Shown here one piece after another: positions 1-5,863 of a DNA stretch of 11,303 nucleotides. Origin of the DNA: Fibrobacter sp. (GTDB taxonomy: Bacteria; Fibrobacterota; Fibrobacteria; Fibrobacterales; Fibrobacteraceae); assembly GCA_012515825.1 (NCBI GenBank), contig JAAYXQ010000113.1, positions 1-11,303 on the forward strand, read 5' to 3'. Below the pieces are notes generated by a model. It had not been told where the DNA came from. It saw nothing but the letters and a program-made list of their open reading frames with translations, and did not search any database. The number at the start of each line of letters is the position of its first letter. Position 1 is the first letter of the stretch. The position numbers were made by a program, and so were the translations under genes.

Positions 1-2
1 CT

Positions 3-332
3 GGTTATATGAAAAAAATAACAGATTCTTTATTAGTAAGCTTAAAAGATCGAATTTTAAATATTCATCCTTCTTTACTCCCCAAATATGGTGGGCATGG
101 TTTTTTTGGAATACATGTCCACGAAGCCGTGTTAGAGGCTAATGAGGGCTGGAGTGGGGCGACAGTTCATTTAGTGAATGGCGATTATGATGATGGCCGT
201 ATTTTAGGGCAATCTATGGTGCCTGTTTTTACTGATGATACTCCTGAGATTTTAGCCGCTAGAGTTTTAAAAGCGGAACATAATCTGTATTGGAAAACTC
301 TTCGTGATTATGCAGCCTCTTTAGGGTATTAA
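3..332 (+). CDS. purN: Phosphoribosylglycinamide formyltransferase (PurN), 3' part, cut by the window start
   Basis: This is the C-terminal part of GAR transformylase, which uses 10-formyltetrahydrofolate to formylate glycinamide ribonucleotide in cytoplasmic de novo purine synthesis. The frame is open to the window edge. Codons 3-8 read Gly-Tyr just before the ATG at 9, giving GYMKKI, which matches the family's internal 'AG(F/Y)M+' segment, so that ATG is almost certainly internal and the true start lies outside the window. The NIHPSLLP motif supplies the catalytic Asn and His. Downstream, SGATVHLVNGDYDDGRIL contains the conserved catalytic Asp. The segment between them (KYGGHGFFGIHVHEAV) resembles Bacteroidota-type PurN more than the shorter enterobacterial form. 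The C-terminus looks complete. rnhB follows after 5 nt, so the two are probably co-transcribed. The call is firm for the family; the N-terminal third or so cannot be seen. Confidence 0.93.
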   Translation, partial: GYMKKITDSLLVSLKDRILNIHPSLLPKYGGHGFFGIHVHEAVLEANEGWSGATVHLVNGDYDDGRILGQSMVPVFTDDTPEILAARVLKAEHNLYWKTLRDYAASLGY

Positions 333-337
333 AAAAT

Positions 338-1048
338 ATGAAGTATTCTTTGCCCACTTTTTTGAATGATATTTCTTCACCTATAGAAGGGCAAAGAGAG
401 CTTTCTTTACATTTTCAAAATAAGGTGATTATTGGGATAGATGAAGTAGGCCGTGGCCCTTTAGCTGGTCCAGTGGTTGCTTGTGCGGTTGTTCTTAAAA
501 ATTACGAAGTAGATCTTGGCTTAAATGACTCTAAAAAGTTATCTAAAAGTAAAAGAGAATCTTTGTTTGATCATATTAAAGAACAATGCCTTTGTTATGC
601 CATAGGGAGCGCGAGTGAAGCAGAAATTGATGAATTAAACATTCTCAATGCTAATTTTCTTGCCATGCGTCGAGCGTTATCTGCGATAGGTGTTTCTGGT
701 TTAGATGTCACTTCCTCGAAAATCCCTGTAGAATCGAAAGGCTTTTTAACAAAAGAGACCGATTGGGTCATTGCTATTGATGGCAATTTGAAGATCGCAG
801 GTGTTCCTTTTGAAAAGCAAATCCCGATAATCAAAGGGGATTCTAGAATTGTGAGTATTTCTGCGGCTTCTATTCTTGCTAAGGTCTTTCGTGATCGTTA
901 TATGGAAGACTTGGCAAAAAAGTACCCTGGCTATGGTTTTGAAATGCATGCAGGGTATGGCACTAAGAAGCATTTAGAGGCTATTCGACTGTTAGGCTTT
1001 AGTGACGTACATCGAAAAAGCTTTCACCCAAAGAGCTTAAGCGTCTAG
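338..1048 (+). CDS. rnhB: Ribonuclease HII
   Basis: RNase HII cleaves RNA in RNA-DNA hybrids and starts removal of single ribonucleotides from DNA. The 236-residue protein is complete. The signature GIDEVGRGPLAGPVVA lies near residues 33-48, with acidic residues D35 and E36. The other two metal-binding aspartates are most likely D148 in AIDGN and D168 in KGDSR. The SxSAASILAKVxRD block (about 173-187) and the C-terminal YPGYGFxxHxGYGTxxH block (196-212), typical of type 2 RNases H, are both present. An apparent insert of roughly 20 residues sits near 119-142, before the third catalytic Asp; many family members are shorter here. The ATG lies 5 nt after the purN stop and has only a weak AGGG (323-326) upstream, so it is probably translated from the purN transcript. 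The start is reasonable but not proven. Confidence 0.96.
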   Translation: MKYSLPTFLNDISSPIEGQRELSLHFQNKVIIGIDEVGRGPLAGPVVACAVVLKNYEVDLGLNDSKKLSKSKRESLFDHIKEQCLCYAIGSASEAEIDELNILNANFLAMRRALSAIGVSGLDVTSSKIPVESKGFLTKETDWVIAIDGNLKIAGVPFEKQIPIIKGDSRIVSISAASILAKVFRDRYMEDLAKKYPGYGFEMHAGYGTKKHLEAIRLLGFSDVHRKSFHPKSLSV

Positions 1049-1164
1049 TTTTTTTCATGCAGAATCAAGCGTCATTTCAATCAATAACAGCAGTTTTAAG
1101 CAAAGAGTCGTTCTTTTAAAAAGAAAAAAAATCTATTTTTACTTTGTCTTTTATGGAGGTTTTT

Positions 1165-1854
1165 GTGCTTAGCTTACCTATAGTTCAGATGATTATGAAA
1201 GCTGATGTGGCTACAATTGTGATAATTGCTATTCTAGCTGTAATGTCTTTTGGAAGTTGGGGCATTATTATTGTCAAATTATTTTCTTATCGAAAGAATC
1301 AAAGAGCTAACGCTTCTTTTTTTTCAAGGTTTAATCAGGTCGAACATTTTATTGAATTACAAGGCTTATGTGAAACTTCTGGAGATAGTGCGTTAAAACG
1401 ACTGACATCAGAAGTACTTATTGAAGCTGCTAAATTCAGTAATTTTGTGAGTTATGATTCTATTCAACATCGCGCCTCATTGCTTGAAGATACTATTCAA
1501 CGTTCGATTGAAGGCTTGCGTCTTGACGAAGACCGTCATTTAAGTTTTTTAGCTATCAGCTCGAATCTGGCCCCATTTTTTGGACTCTTAGGTACGGTTT
1601 GGGGTATTATGTCTGCTTTCTTTGAAATCGGTCAGCACGGCTCTGCAGATCTTTCAGTGGTAGCTCCTGGTATTGCTGCGGCTTTGGTGACTACTGTTGC
1701 TGGTCTTGTTGTTGCAATTCCTGCTTCAGCTGGCTATAACGTCTTTGTGGCTCGTAATGGACAAAATGAAATTGCCTATTATAATTTTGGGTCTCGAGTT
1801 CTAAGTATCTTTAAGCGAGGCGATCTTCTTGCTCTTGAAGAGATCGCTGGGTAG
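1165..1854 (+). CDS. tolQ: TolQ, inner-membrane proton-channel subunit of Tol-Pal
   Basis: TolQ is the ExbB/MotA-type protein that, with TolR, forms the proton-driven motor energising TolA. The GTG at 1165 is chosen because a strong GGAGG (1155-1159) lies 5 nt upstream; it gives 229 residues, close to the 230 of E. coli TolQ. The frame is also open from a TTG at 1144 and an ATG at 1153, but those would place the ribosome binding site inside the gene. Three membrane segments are visible: about 16-38, 127-152 and 164-195. Family motifs are GLLGTVWGIM (140-149) and APGIAAALVTTVAGL (167-181), which carry the conserved pore-lining Thr residues. A large cytoplasmic domain lies between the first two segments, as expected. 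It is the first gene of the tol cluster; tolR starts 8 nt after its stop. TolQ rather than ExbB is chosen from the tolB-pal context. Confidence 0.95.
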   Translation: MLSLPIVQMIMKADVATIVIIAILAVMSFGSWGIIIVKLFSYRKNQRANASFFSRFNQVEHFIELQGLCETSGDSALKRLTSEVLIEAAKFSNFVSYDSIQHRASLLEDTIQRSIEGLRLDEDRHLSFLAISSNLAPFFGLLGTVWGIMSAFFEIGQHGSADLSVVAPGIAAALVTTVAGLVVAIPASAGYNVFVARNGQNEIAYYNFGSRVLSIFKRGDLLALEEIAG

Positions 1855-1865
1855 GAGGCACTTTG
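1853..1865 (+). promoter_or_regulatory. Ribosome binding site that decides the tolR TTG start
   Basis: AGGAGG at 1853-1858 overlaps the tolQ stop codon and lies 4 nt before the TTG at 1863. No ATG or GTG in frame sits at a better distance, and the resulting N-terminus (MKRSRGKTLNQEMNLTNMID) has the usual TolR form, so the rare start codon is supported by both signal and protein. Confidence 0.8.
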
Positions 1866-2276
1866 AAAAGAAGTCGCGGTAAAACATTAAACCAAGAAAT
1901 GAATCTCACCAATATGATTGATGTCGTTTTTTCGATATTAATTGTATTTATGATTTCTGCCCCTTTGATGAGTCAAGGCGTTAAAGTCGATCTCCCTAAG
2001 GCAGAAGCGCCTACAATAGAGCAAGAAAAACTTCTTAAAGTATCCATCACTAAAGATGATGATCTTTATATCGCTGATATGAAAGTCGATATGAAAAGCT
2101 TTAATGGAGTATTCAAGTCTCTTTGGAATGGAGAAATGGCTGTTGTCATTAATGCGGATGAAACAGTGAATTATGGTTTAGTGATGAAAGTAGTCTCTGC
2201 CGTACAAAAAGCGGGGGTTACTAAACTAGGCTTTTTAACATTATCGCCTAAAGAAAATTTAAAAAATGACCGATAA
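1863..2276 (+). CDS. tolR: TolR, ExbD/TolR-family motor subunit
   Basis: TolR is the second motor subunit: a short cytoplasmic tail, one membrane helix and a periplasmic domain. The 137-residue product has the hallmark N-terminus, with basic residues followed by LTNMIDVVFSILIVFMI. D20 corresponds to the conserved membrane aspartate that carries protons (Asp23 in E. coli TolR). The helix spans about 17-36 and is followed by the SQGVKVDLPKAEAP segment common to ExbD/TolR proteins. Residues 55-130 form the small periplasmic alpha/beta domain, including VVINADETVNYGLVMKVVSAVQKAG, close to family consensus. Translation begins at TTG 1863 behind a strong AGGAGG. The gene's last 11 nt overlap tolA, which suggests translational coupling. 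Length and motifs are normal, and the identification is secure for the ExbD/TolR family; TolR is preferred from the neighbours. Confidence 0.94.
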   Translation: MKRSRGKTLNQEMNLTNMIDVVFSILIVFMISAPLMSQGVKVDLPKAEAPTIEQEKLLKVSITKDDDLYIADMKVDMKSFNGVFKSLWNGEMAVVINADETVNYGLVMKVVSAVQKAGVTKLGFLTLSPKENLKNDR

Positions 2277-2973
2277 AGGATCGCTTTATTTTTCGTCTGG
2301 CATCAATAGTTCCATAACAAAAATTGTTGTGGTGTCTTTGGTATTTCACTTGTTATGTATAGCAGCTTTATTTATTGTAAATAACATTAATTTTAAATCT
2401 GAACCAGAACCTATTCCCGTGTTTGAAATGGTTCAAGTGGCAGCCCCTGTTCCTCGTCAGGTGGTTCATCGCCCAAAACCAAAGGTAGAACCACCTAAAC
2501 CAAAAGTAAAAAAAGAACTACCGCCAGAGCCTAAACAAGAAGAACCTAAACCTGAAGAACCAAAGCCTGAACCAGTTGAAGAAGTTGTGGAAGAAACCAC
2601 CGAAGAAGTGACCGATGATTTTCCTATAGATGACATGGATTTGCCTACGATGGATGCTCCAAGTCTTCATCCAGTTGGCTCTGTGGATATGGATCCTTTG
2701 ATGCAGGTTTATTTAGAACGCCTAAAACAAATTATCATGCAAAATTTCAACCCTCCTAATGGGATGAATATTGGGAAAGACGCTAAAACAACCGTCCAGT
2801 TTACTGTGGATCGTTTTGGTTTGATTTCAAATATTACTCTCAAACGCTCTTCTGGAAATAAAACGTGGGATCATCTTTCTATGCGTGCTATTCAAATTGC
2901 TAAAGTGCCCGAGCTGCCACCAAACTATAGGGCTCCAGCGCTTTCGTTAAATTTTAATTTCACACCAAAGTAA
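2266..2973 (+). CDS. tolA: TolA-like / TonB-family periplasm-spanning protein
   Basis: TolA is pulled by TolQR and contacts TolB and Pal at the outer membrane. The 235-residue protein has a short cytoplasmic tail, one membrane helix (about 19-38), a Pro/Lys/Glu-rich linker and a C-terminal TonB/TolA-type domain (about 145-235). S24 and H28 in SLVFHLL reproduce the Ser-x3-His pattern of the TonB/TolA membrane helix that engages ExbB/TolQ. The linker has a basic PKPK-rich part (69-83), a PEPK/EEPKPE part (87-103) and then an acidic stretch (104-127). This is TonB-like and unlike the long helical domain of enteric TolA. The C-terminal part contains VQFTVDRFGLISNITLKRSSGN, a typical TonB-C strand-turn-strand. 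No Shine-Dalgarno is visible; the ATG overlaps tolR by 11 nt, so coupled translation is likely. Position between tolR and tolB favours TolA; TonB cannot be excluded from domain structure alone. Confidence 0.88.
   Translation: MTDKGSLYFSSGINSSITKIVVVSLVFHLLCIAALFIVNNINFKSEPEPIPVFEMVQVAAPVPRQVVHRPKPKVEPPKPKVKKELPPEPKQEEPKPEEPKPEPVEEVVEETTEEVTDDFPIDDMDLPTMDAPSLHPVGSVDMDPLMQVYLERLKQIIMQNFNPPNGMNIGKDAKTTVQFTVDRFGLISNITLKRSSGNKTWDHLSMRAIQIAKVPELPPNYRAPALSLNFNFTPK
2470..2595 (+). repeat. tolA: Pro/Lys/Glu codon repeats in the TolA linker
   Basis: This part of tolA is built of degenerate repeats of CCA/CCT-AAA-type codons. They encode PKPKVEPPKPKVKKE, followed by several PKxEEPKPE-type units. The stretch is low complexity, in frame, and switches from basic to acidic. 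Such linkers are extended rods in TonB-type proteins. The unit number may vary between strains, which is inference. Confidence 0.6.
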
Positions 2974-3021
2974 TTTATTTTTTGTTTTTGTCTTTATTAA
3001 TTTGTATCTTCTGGCTTGTGT

Positions 3022-4320
3022 ATGAATAAATCATTATTTTTAGCTCTTTTCTTATCAATGACAATGCAGGTGTTTGCTTCAATAGACACTATTGCCGTTG
3101 ATGTTGGTATATCTGTTTTCAAAACAATGCCTATAGGTGTTGTTCCTTTCTCAGAACCATCTGGAACTACTTTAGATTGGCCAGATGAAAAACCACACGA
3201 AGTCGCTGAACGAGATCTTAATCTTTCTGGGCGTTTTGATGTAATTTCAGTTCCGAAATTTGATTTAGTGAAGTTAAGTCGGGCAAGAGCCAAGTTTTAT
3301 GTGACTGGTAAAATTGAAAAGGCCTTAAATAATAAAATAAAGATTGATTTTTACCTTTATGCGACGCAATCAAAGGATTTAGTCCTTGGTGAGTCTTACA
3401 CCGTCTCTTTAATAGATTCAAGAAAAGCCGTCCATGATTTTATAGATAAAGTAATTTATAACTTGTGGGGTGTCCATGGCATTGCCTCTACTAAACTTGC
3501 TTGGGTTTCTAAAATAGATGGTGTAAAACAGATTATGGTTGCTGATTATGATGGCTTCCATCGCCGTCAGCTTACCTTTGATTCTACCATTAGTATGATG
3601 CCTGCATGGAGTCCTGATAATGAAAGAATAATATTTGTTAGTTTTAGAAATAATAAGCCGCAGCTCTATATTAAGGATGTGGCTACTGGGACACAAAAAA
3701 GATTATTTAAGAAATTTGAGCAAACTTTTAGCCCTGCAGTTAATCCAAAAACAGGCGAAATTCTTTTTTCTGCCATTATAGATGGAAAAACGGATTTATA
3801 TGTGGGTGATCCAGAAACACAAAAAACTCGTCGTATTTCTTTCTTAAAGTCTTCTCAAACAAGTCCTTCTTGGAGTCCTAATTTATCAGAAATTATTTTT
3901 ACAAGTGATCGAGGTGGTTCTCCACAAATTTACGTCATGAATAGTGATGGCTCTGATATGCGTCGGATGACATTCATGGGAAGGTATAATGAAAGGGCTT
4001 CTTGGGCTCCTACGGGCGACCGGATCGTTTATACATCTATGGATGATGGGAAAATGAATATTTATACGTGTGCTATTGATGGGTCAGATATTATTCAATT
4101 GACATCCAATTCTGGAAATAACGAAAGACCAAGCTGGTCTCCAGATGGATCGTTAATCGCTTTTTCAAGTGATAGAACTGGTTCTCATCAGATATATATC
4201 ATGCGACGAGATGGAAGTAATGTAACAAGAATTACTAAGGGTGGAGAAAATACAGCACCTACCTGGTCCTGGTACCCGATTGAAAAACAAGTCAAACACA
4301 ACAAGGAAGGTAAACAATGA
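3022..4320 (+). CDS. tolB: TolB, periplasmic beta-propeller protein of Tol-Pal
   Basis: TolB is the periplasmic partner of Pal and TolA. Starting at ATG 3022 the protein has 432 residues, close to the 430 of E. coli TolB. A TTG two codons upstream is possible but adds only Met-Cys. A signal peptide covers about 1-19 (hydrophobic core LFLALFLSMTMQVFA), with likely cleavage after A19. Residues 20-150 form the N-terminal alpha/beta domain (MPIGVVPF, RFDVIS, YVTGKIE). From about 156 to 418 a six-bladed propeller is visible as repeated 'SWSPDGxxIxFxSDRxGxxQIYxMxxDGSxxxRxT' units, for example around 196-226, 283-317, 328-360 and 371-405. There is no recognisable ribosome binding site; the 48-nt gap after tolA is T-rich and holds only a weak promoter-like pair (TTGTTT 2982, TATCTT 3005, 17 nt apart). 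The stop overlaps the pal start. Confidence 0.95.
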   Translation: MNKSLFLALFLSMTMQVFASIDTIAVDVGISVFKTMPIGVVPFSEPSGTTLDWPDEKPHEVAERDLNLSGRFDVISVPKFDLVKLSRARAKFYVTGKIEKALNNKIKIDFYLYATQSKDLVLGESYTVSLIDSRKAVHDFIDKVIYNLWGVHGIASTKLAWVSKIDGVKQIMVADYDGFHRRQLTFDSTISMMPAWSPDNERIIFVSFRNNKPQLYIKDVATGTQKRLFKKFEQTFSPAVNPKTGEILFSAIIDGKTDLYVGDPETQKTRRISFLKSSQTSPSWSPNLSEIIFTSDRGGSPQIYVMNSDGSDMRRMTFMGRYNERASWAPTGDRIVYTSMDDGKMNIYTCAIDGSDIIQLTSNSGNNERPSWSPDGSLIAFSSDRTGSHQIYIMRRDGSNVTRITKGGENTAPTWSWYPIEKQVKHNKEGKQ

Positions 4321-4886
4321 AATCATTTTACGGTCTTTTAATTGCAGGTTGCGTCGTTATTGGATTAACAGCATGTGCTAATAAACAAGAACCCGTTGTA
4401 GATCCTGTAGTCCAGGAAACACCCGCTGAAGCAACGGCTCCAGAGCAATCACAGGTGAATGAAGATTCTTTAGCGGCTCTTGAAAGAGAACGTTTAGAGG
4501 CTGAACGTTTAGAAGCTGCTCGTAAAAAATTACAAGAAATGATGGACCGCGTCATGTCTGAAGACATCTATTTTGATTTTGATCGTTCTGAATTAACAGA
4601 GGATGCTAAACAACTTCTCACTCAAGTGGGTGAAATTCTTAACCAAGAACCTCGTTTTACTATTACCGTAGAAGGTCATACAGATGCTCGTGGCACTGAA
4701 GACTATAATATGACTTTAGGTAGTGCTCGTTCCACAAAAGTAAAAGAATTTTTAAGCGCTTATGGCATTGCTTCAGAACGTATGGAAACCATTAGTTACG
4801 GTGAAGAAAAACCAAAACAAGATGGTGAAAGTGAAGATGCTTATGCAAAAAATCGTAGAGCTAGTTTCCGTGTGAATGTCAAATAA
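4317..4886 (+). CDS. pal: Pal, peptidoglycan-associated outer-membrane lipoprotein
   Basis: Pal anchors the outer membrane to peptidoglycan and is released or relocated by the Tol motor. The 189-residue precursor has a lipoprotein signal peptide ending in the lipobox LTAC, with C20 as the lipidated residue. A Pro/Glu/Ala-rich tether (21-50) follows, then a charged, predicted coiled segment (51-82), then an OmpA-type domain (about 83-189). The peptidoglycan-binding signature is clear: EGHTDARGTEDYN (119-131, with D123) and KNRRASF (178-184, with the conserved Arg pair). IYFDFDRSEL (84-93) is the usual first strand. The ATG at 4317 overlaps the tolB stop as ATGA and has AAGGAAGG (4303-4310) 6 nt upstream, so it is both coupled and well initiated. 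The extra charged segment before the OmpA domain makes the tether longer than in enteric Pal. Confidence 0.96.
   Translation: MKSFYGLLIAGCVVIGLTACANKQEPVVDPVVQETPAEATAPEQSQVNEDSLAALERERLEAERLEAARKKLQEMMDRVMSEDIYFDFDRSELTEDAKQLLTQVGEILNQEPRFTITVEGHTDARGTEDYNMTLGSARSTKVKEFLSAYGIASERMETISYGEEKPKQDGESEDAYAKNRRASFRVNVK
4488..4517 (+). repeat. pal: 15-bp tandem duplication in pal (ERLEA-ERLEA)
   Basis: Two adjacent 15-nt units (4488-4502 and 4503-4517) differ at one base and encode the pentapeptide ERLEA twice, at residues 58-67 of Pal. They sit in the charged helical tether before the OmpA domain. A unit of 15 nt keeps the frame, so unit gain or loss would change only tether length. Confidence 0.75.
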
Positions 4887-4919
4887 TAACTTGTTTTGAA
4901 CTCCTTGAGGAGATCTTTT

Positions 4920-5726
4920 ATGAAACTGAAATTCCTTCTTGTTTTCGTTTTATTTTCGATAATTTTTATGTCGGGGTGTTCTAGTGTGACTGCACTTAGA
5001 ACCAAAGAATTAAGAGTTGTTGGAAACGTTGTTAGAAAGGATGTTAAAGATGAAATGAATCTACAAGTGGATTCTTTAAAACAAGTGATTGATTCTCTTT
5101 ATAAAGCTCAAGATCTAGTCAATCGTCGCCTAATGGCAGAGCTTTCTATTTTATCAAAACGAGTGGCATCAGAATCAGAACGAAATGATAGCCGACAAGA
5201 AGAAATTCTTTATCGTTTAGATATGCTTTTAGGCAAATCAGACAAAATTCTTGCTAAAAAAGTGGTGATTAATAAGTCTTCATCAGAGCCTCTTGCTTTA
5301 GATAGTATTGAACAAGAGGCTGAACGGCTTTTAGAAGCAGAATCCATGTTTAATACAGGTCGCTCTGATTATTTAAGAGGAGAATACAAGCTTGCGTATT
5401 CAACTTTTAAGCAAGTCTATGAGTTGATGAAAACAGGTGAATTTGCAGAAGAATCTCTTTATTGGATGGCTCTTTGTCTAGTTCAAGTGGATCAAAAAGA
5501 TAAAGCACGAATATTATTTTCGGGCTTTGTAGAACAATTCCCTAATAGTACAAAGATTTGTACGGTTTTATTTAAGCTCTCTAACATGGCTGCAGAAGAG
5601 AATAATATTCCTTCACAAAAGCAATATTTGCAAAAACTGCTAGAAGTAAAGAGCTGTATGGAGTCTAATGAATTTTTACAAGGGGCAGCCATTCTTGAAG
5701 AATTATTAAATCAAGAAAAGAAATAA
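4920..5726 (+). CDS. ybgF: YbgF/CpoB-like coiled-coil and TPR lipoprotein of the Tol-Pal cluster
   Basis: CpoB (YbgF) links Tol-Pal to septal peptidoglycan synthesis in E. coli. The ATG at 4920 is chosen because GAGGAG (4907-4912) lies 7 nt upstream and the product then starts with a textbook signal peptide; a TTG 24 nt upstream would place this site inside the gene. The 268-residue precursor has a hydrophobic segment (4-17) and a lipobox MSGC with C20, so it should be a lipoprotein, whereas E. coli CpoB is soluble and periplasmic. Residues about 45-115 are heptad-rich and look coiled-coil (DSLKQVIDSLYKAQ, LMAELSILSKRV). Residues about 138-265 carry TPR-like helices (AESMFNTGRSDYLRGEYKLAYSTFKQVY; SLYWMALCLVQVDQKDKARILFSGFVEQFPNS), the usual YbgF layout. 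It lies 33 nt after pal and ends the cluster. The family call rests mainly on layout and position. Confidence 0.85.
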   Translation: MKLKFLLVFVLFSIIFMSGCSSVTALRTKELRVVGNVVRKDVKDEMNLQVDSLKQVIDSLYKAQDLVNRRLMAELSILSKRVASESERNDSRQEEILYRLDMLLGKSDKILAKKVVINKSSSEPLALDSIEQEAERLLEAESMFNTGRSDYLRGEYKLAYSTFKQVYELMKTGEFAEESLYWMALCLVQVDQKDKARILFSGFVEQFPNSTKICTVLFKLSNMAAEENNIPSQKQYLQKLLEVKSCMESNEFLQGAAILEELLNQEKK

Positions 5727-5740
5727 CATTTTCTATAAAT

Positions 5741-5797
5741 CTTTGCATCAGTTTGTTTTTCTAAAATATTAAGGATTCTACTATGCAAAGTTTTTTT
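5741..5797 (+). terminator. Candidate terminator of the tol cluster: long-loop hairpin and T7 tract
   Basis: CTTTGCAT (5741-5748) pairs perfectly with ATGCAAAG (5783-5790), and a run of seven T follows at once (5791-5797). The position, just after ybgF on the same strand, fits a terminator. The 34-nt loop and 8-bp stem are weaker than usual for an intrinsic terminator, so this may only assist the stronger hairpin downstream. Confidence 0.45.
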
Positions 5798-5814
5798 AGC
5801 TTTTCATTATAAAA

Positions 5815-5844
5815 AAAATAGCGGCTATGAATAGCCGCTATTTT
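5815..5844. terminator. Bidirectional intrinsic terminator between ybgF and glnN
   Basis: A perfect 13-bp stem (5815-5827 with 5832-5844, core TAGCGGCTA/TAGCCGCTA) closes a 4-nt TGAA loop. On the minus strand the stem runs into eight consecutive U, counting its own base, which makes a good terminator for glnN, whose stop lies 20 nt away. On the plus strand the stem ends in TTTT and is followed by AGTTTAGTT, adequate for transcripts leaving ybgF. Confidence 0.88.
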
Positions 5845-5863
5845 AGTTTAGTTAATTAAAAAA

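Noticed and set aside
9..332. A short complete protein of 107 residues starting at ATG 9
   Set aside because: The frame continues upstream to the window edge with residues matching the PurN family, so this Met is internal to a truncated purN.
595..973. Minus-strand frames inside rnhB, and similar frames inside tolB, pal, ybgF and hemL
   Set aside because: They lie opposite well-supported genes, have no family resemblance or ribosome binding site, and are shadows of the coding strand.
1018..1055. Intrinsic terminator at the end of rnhB (T7 at 1049-1055 after an AAGCTTT/AAAGAGCTT pairing)
   Set aside because: The stem is short, bulged and not adjacent to the T run. The T tract alone is not enough to call termination.
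1049..1143. Promoter for the tol cluster, with TTCTTT (1111) and TATTTT (1134) 17 nt apart, and a TTCTTTT-A-AAAAGAA inverted repeat at 1111-1125
   Set aside because: The -35 match is poor and the region is a low-complexity A/T run, so both the boxes and the symmetry are likely by chance. A promoter is plausible in this 95-nt gap but cannot be placed.
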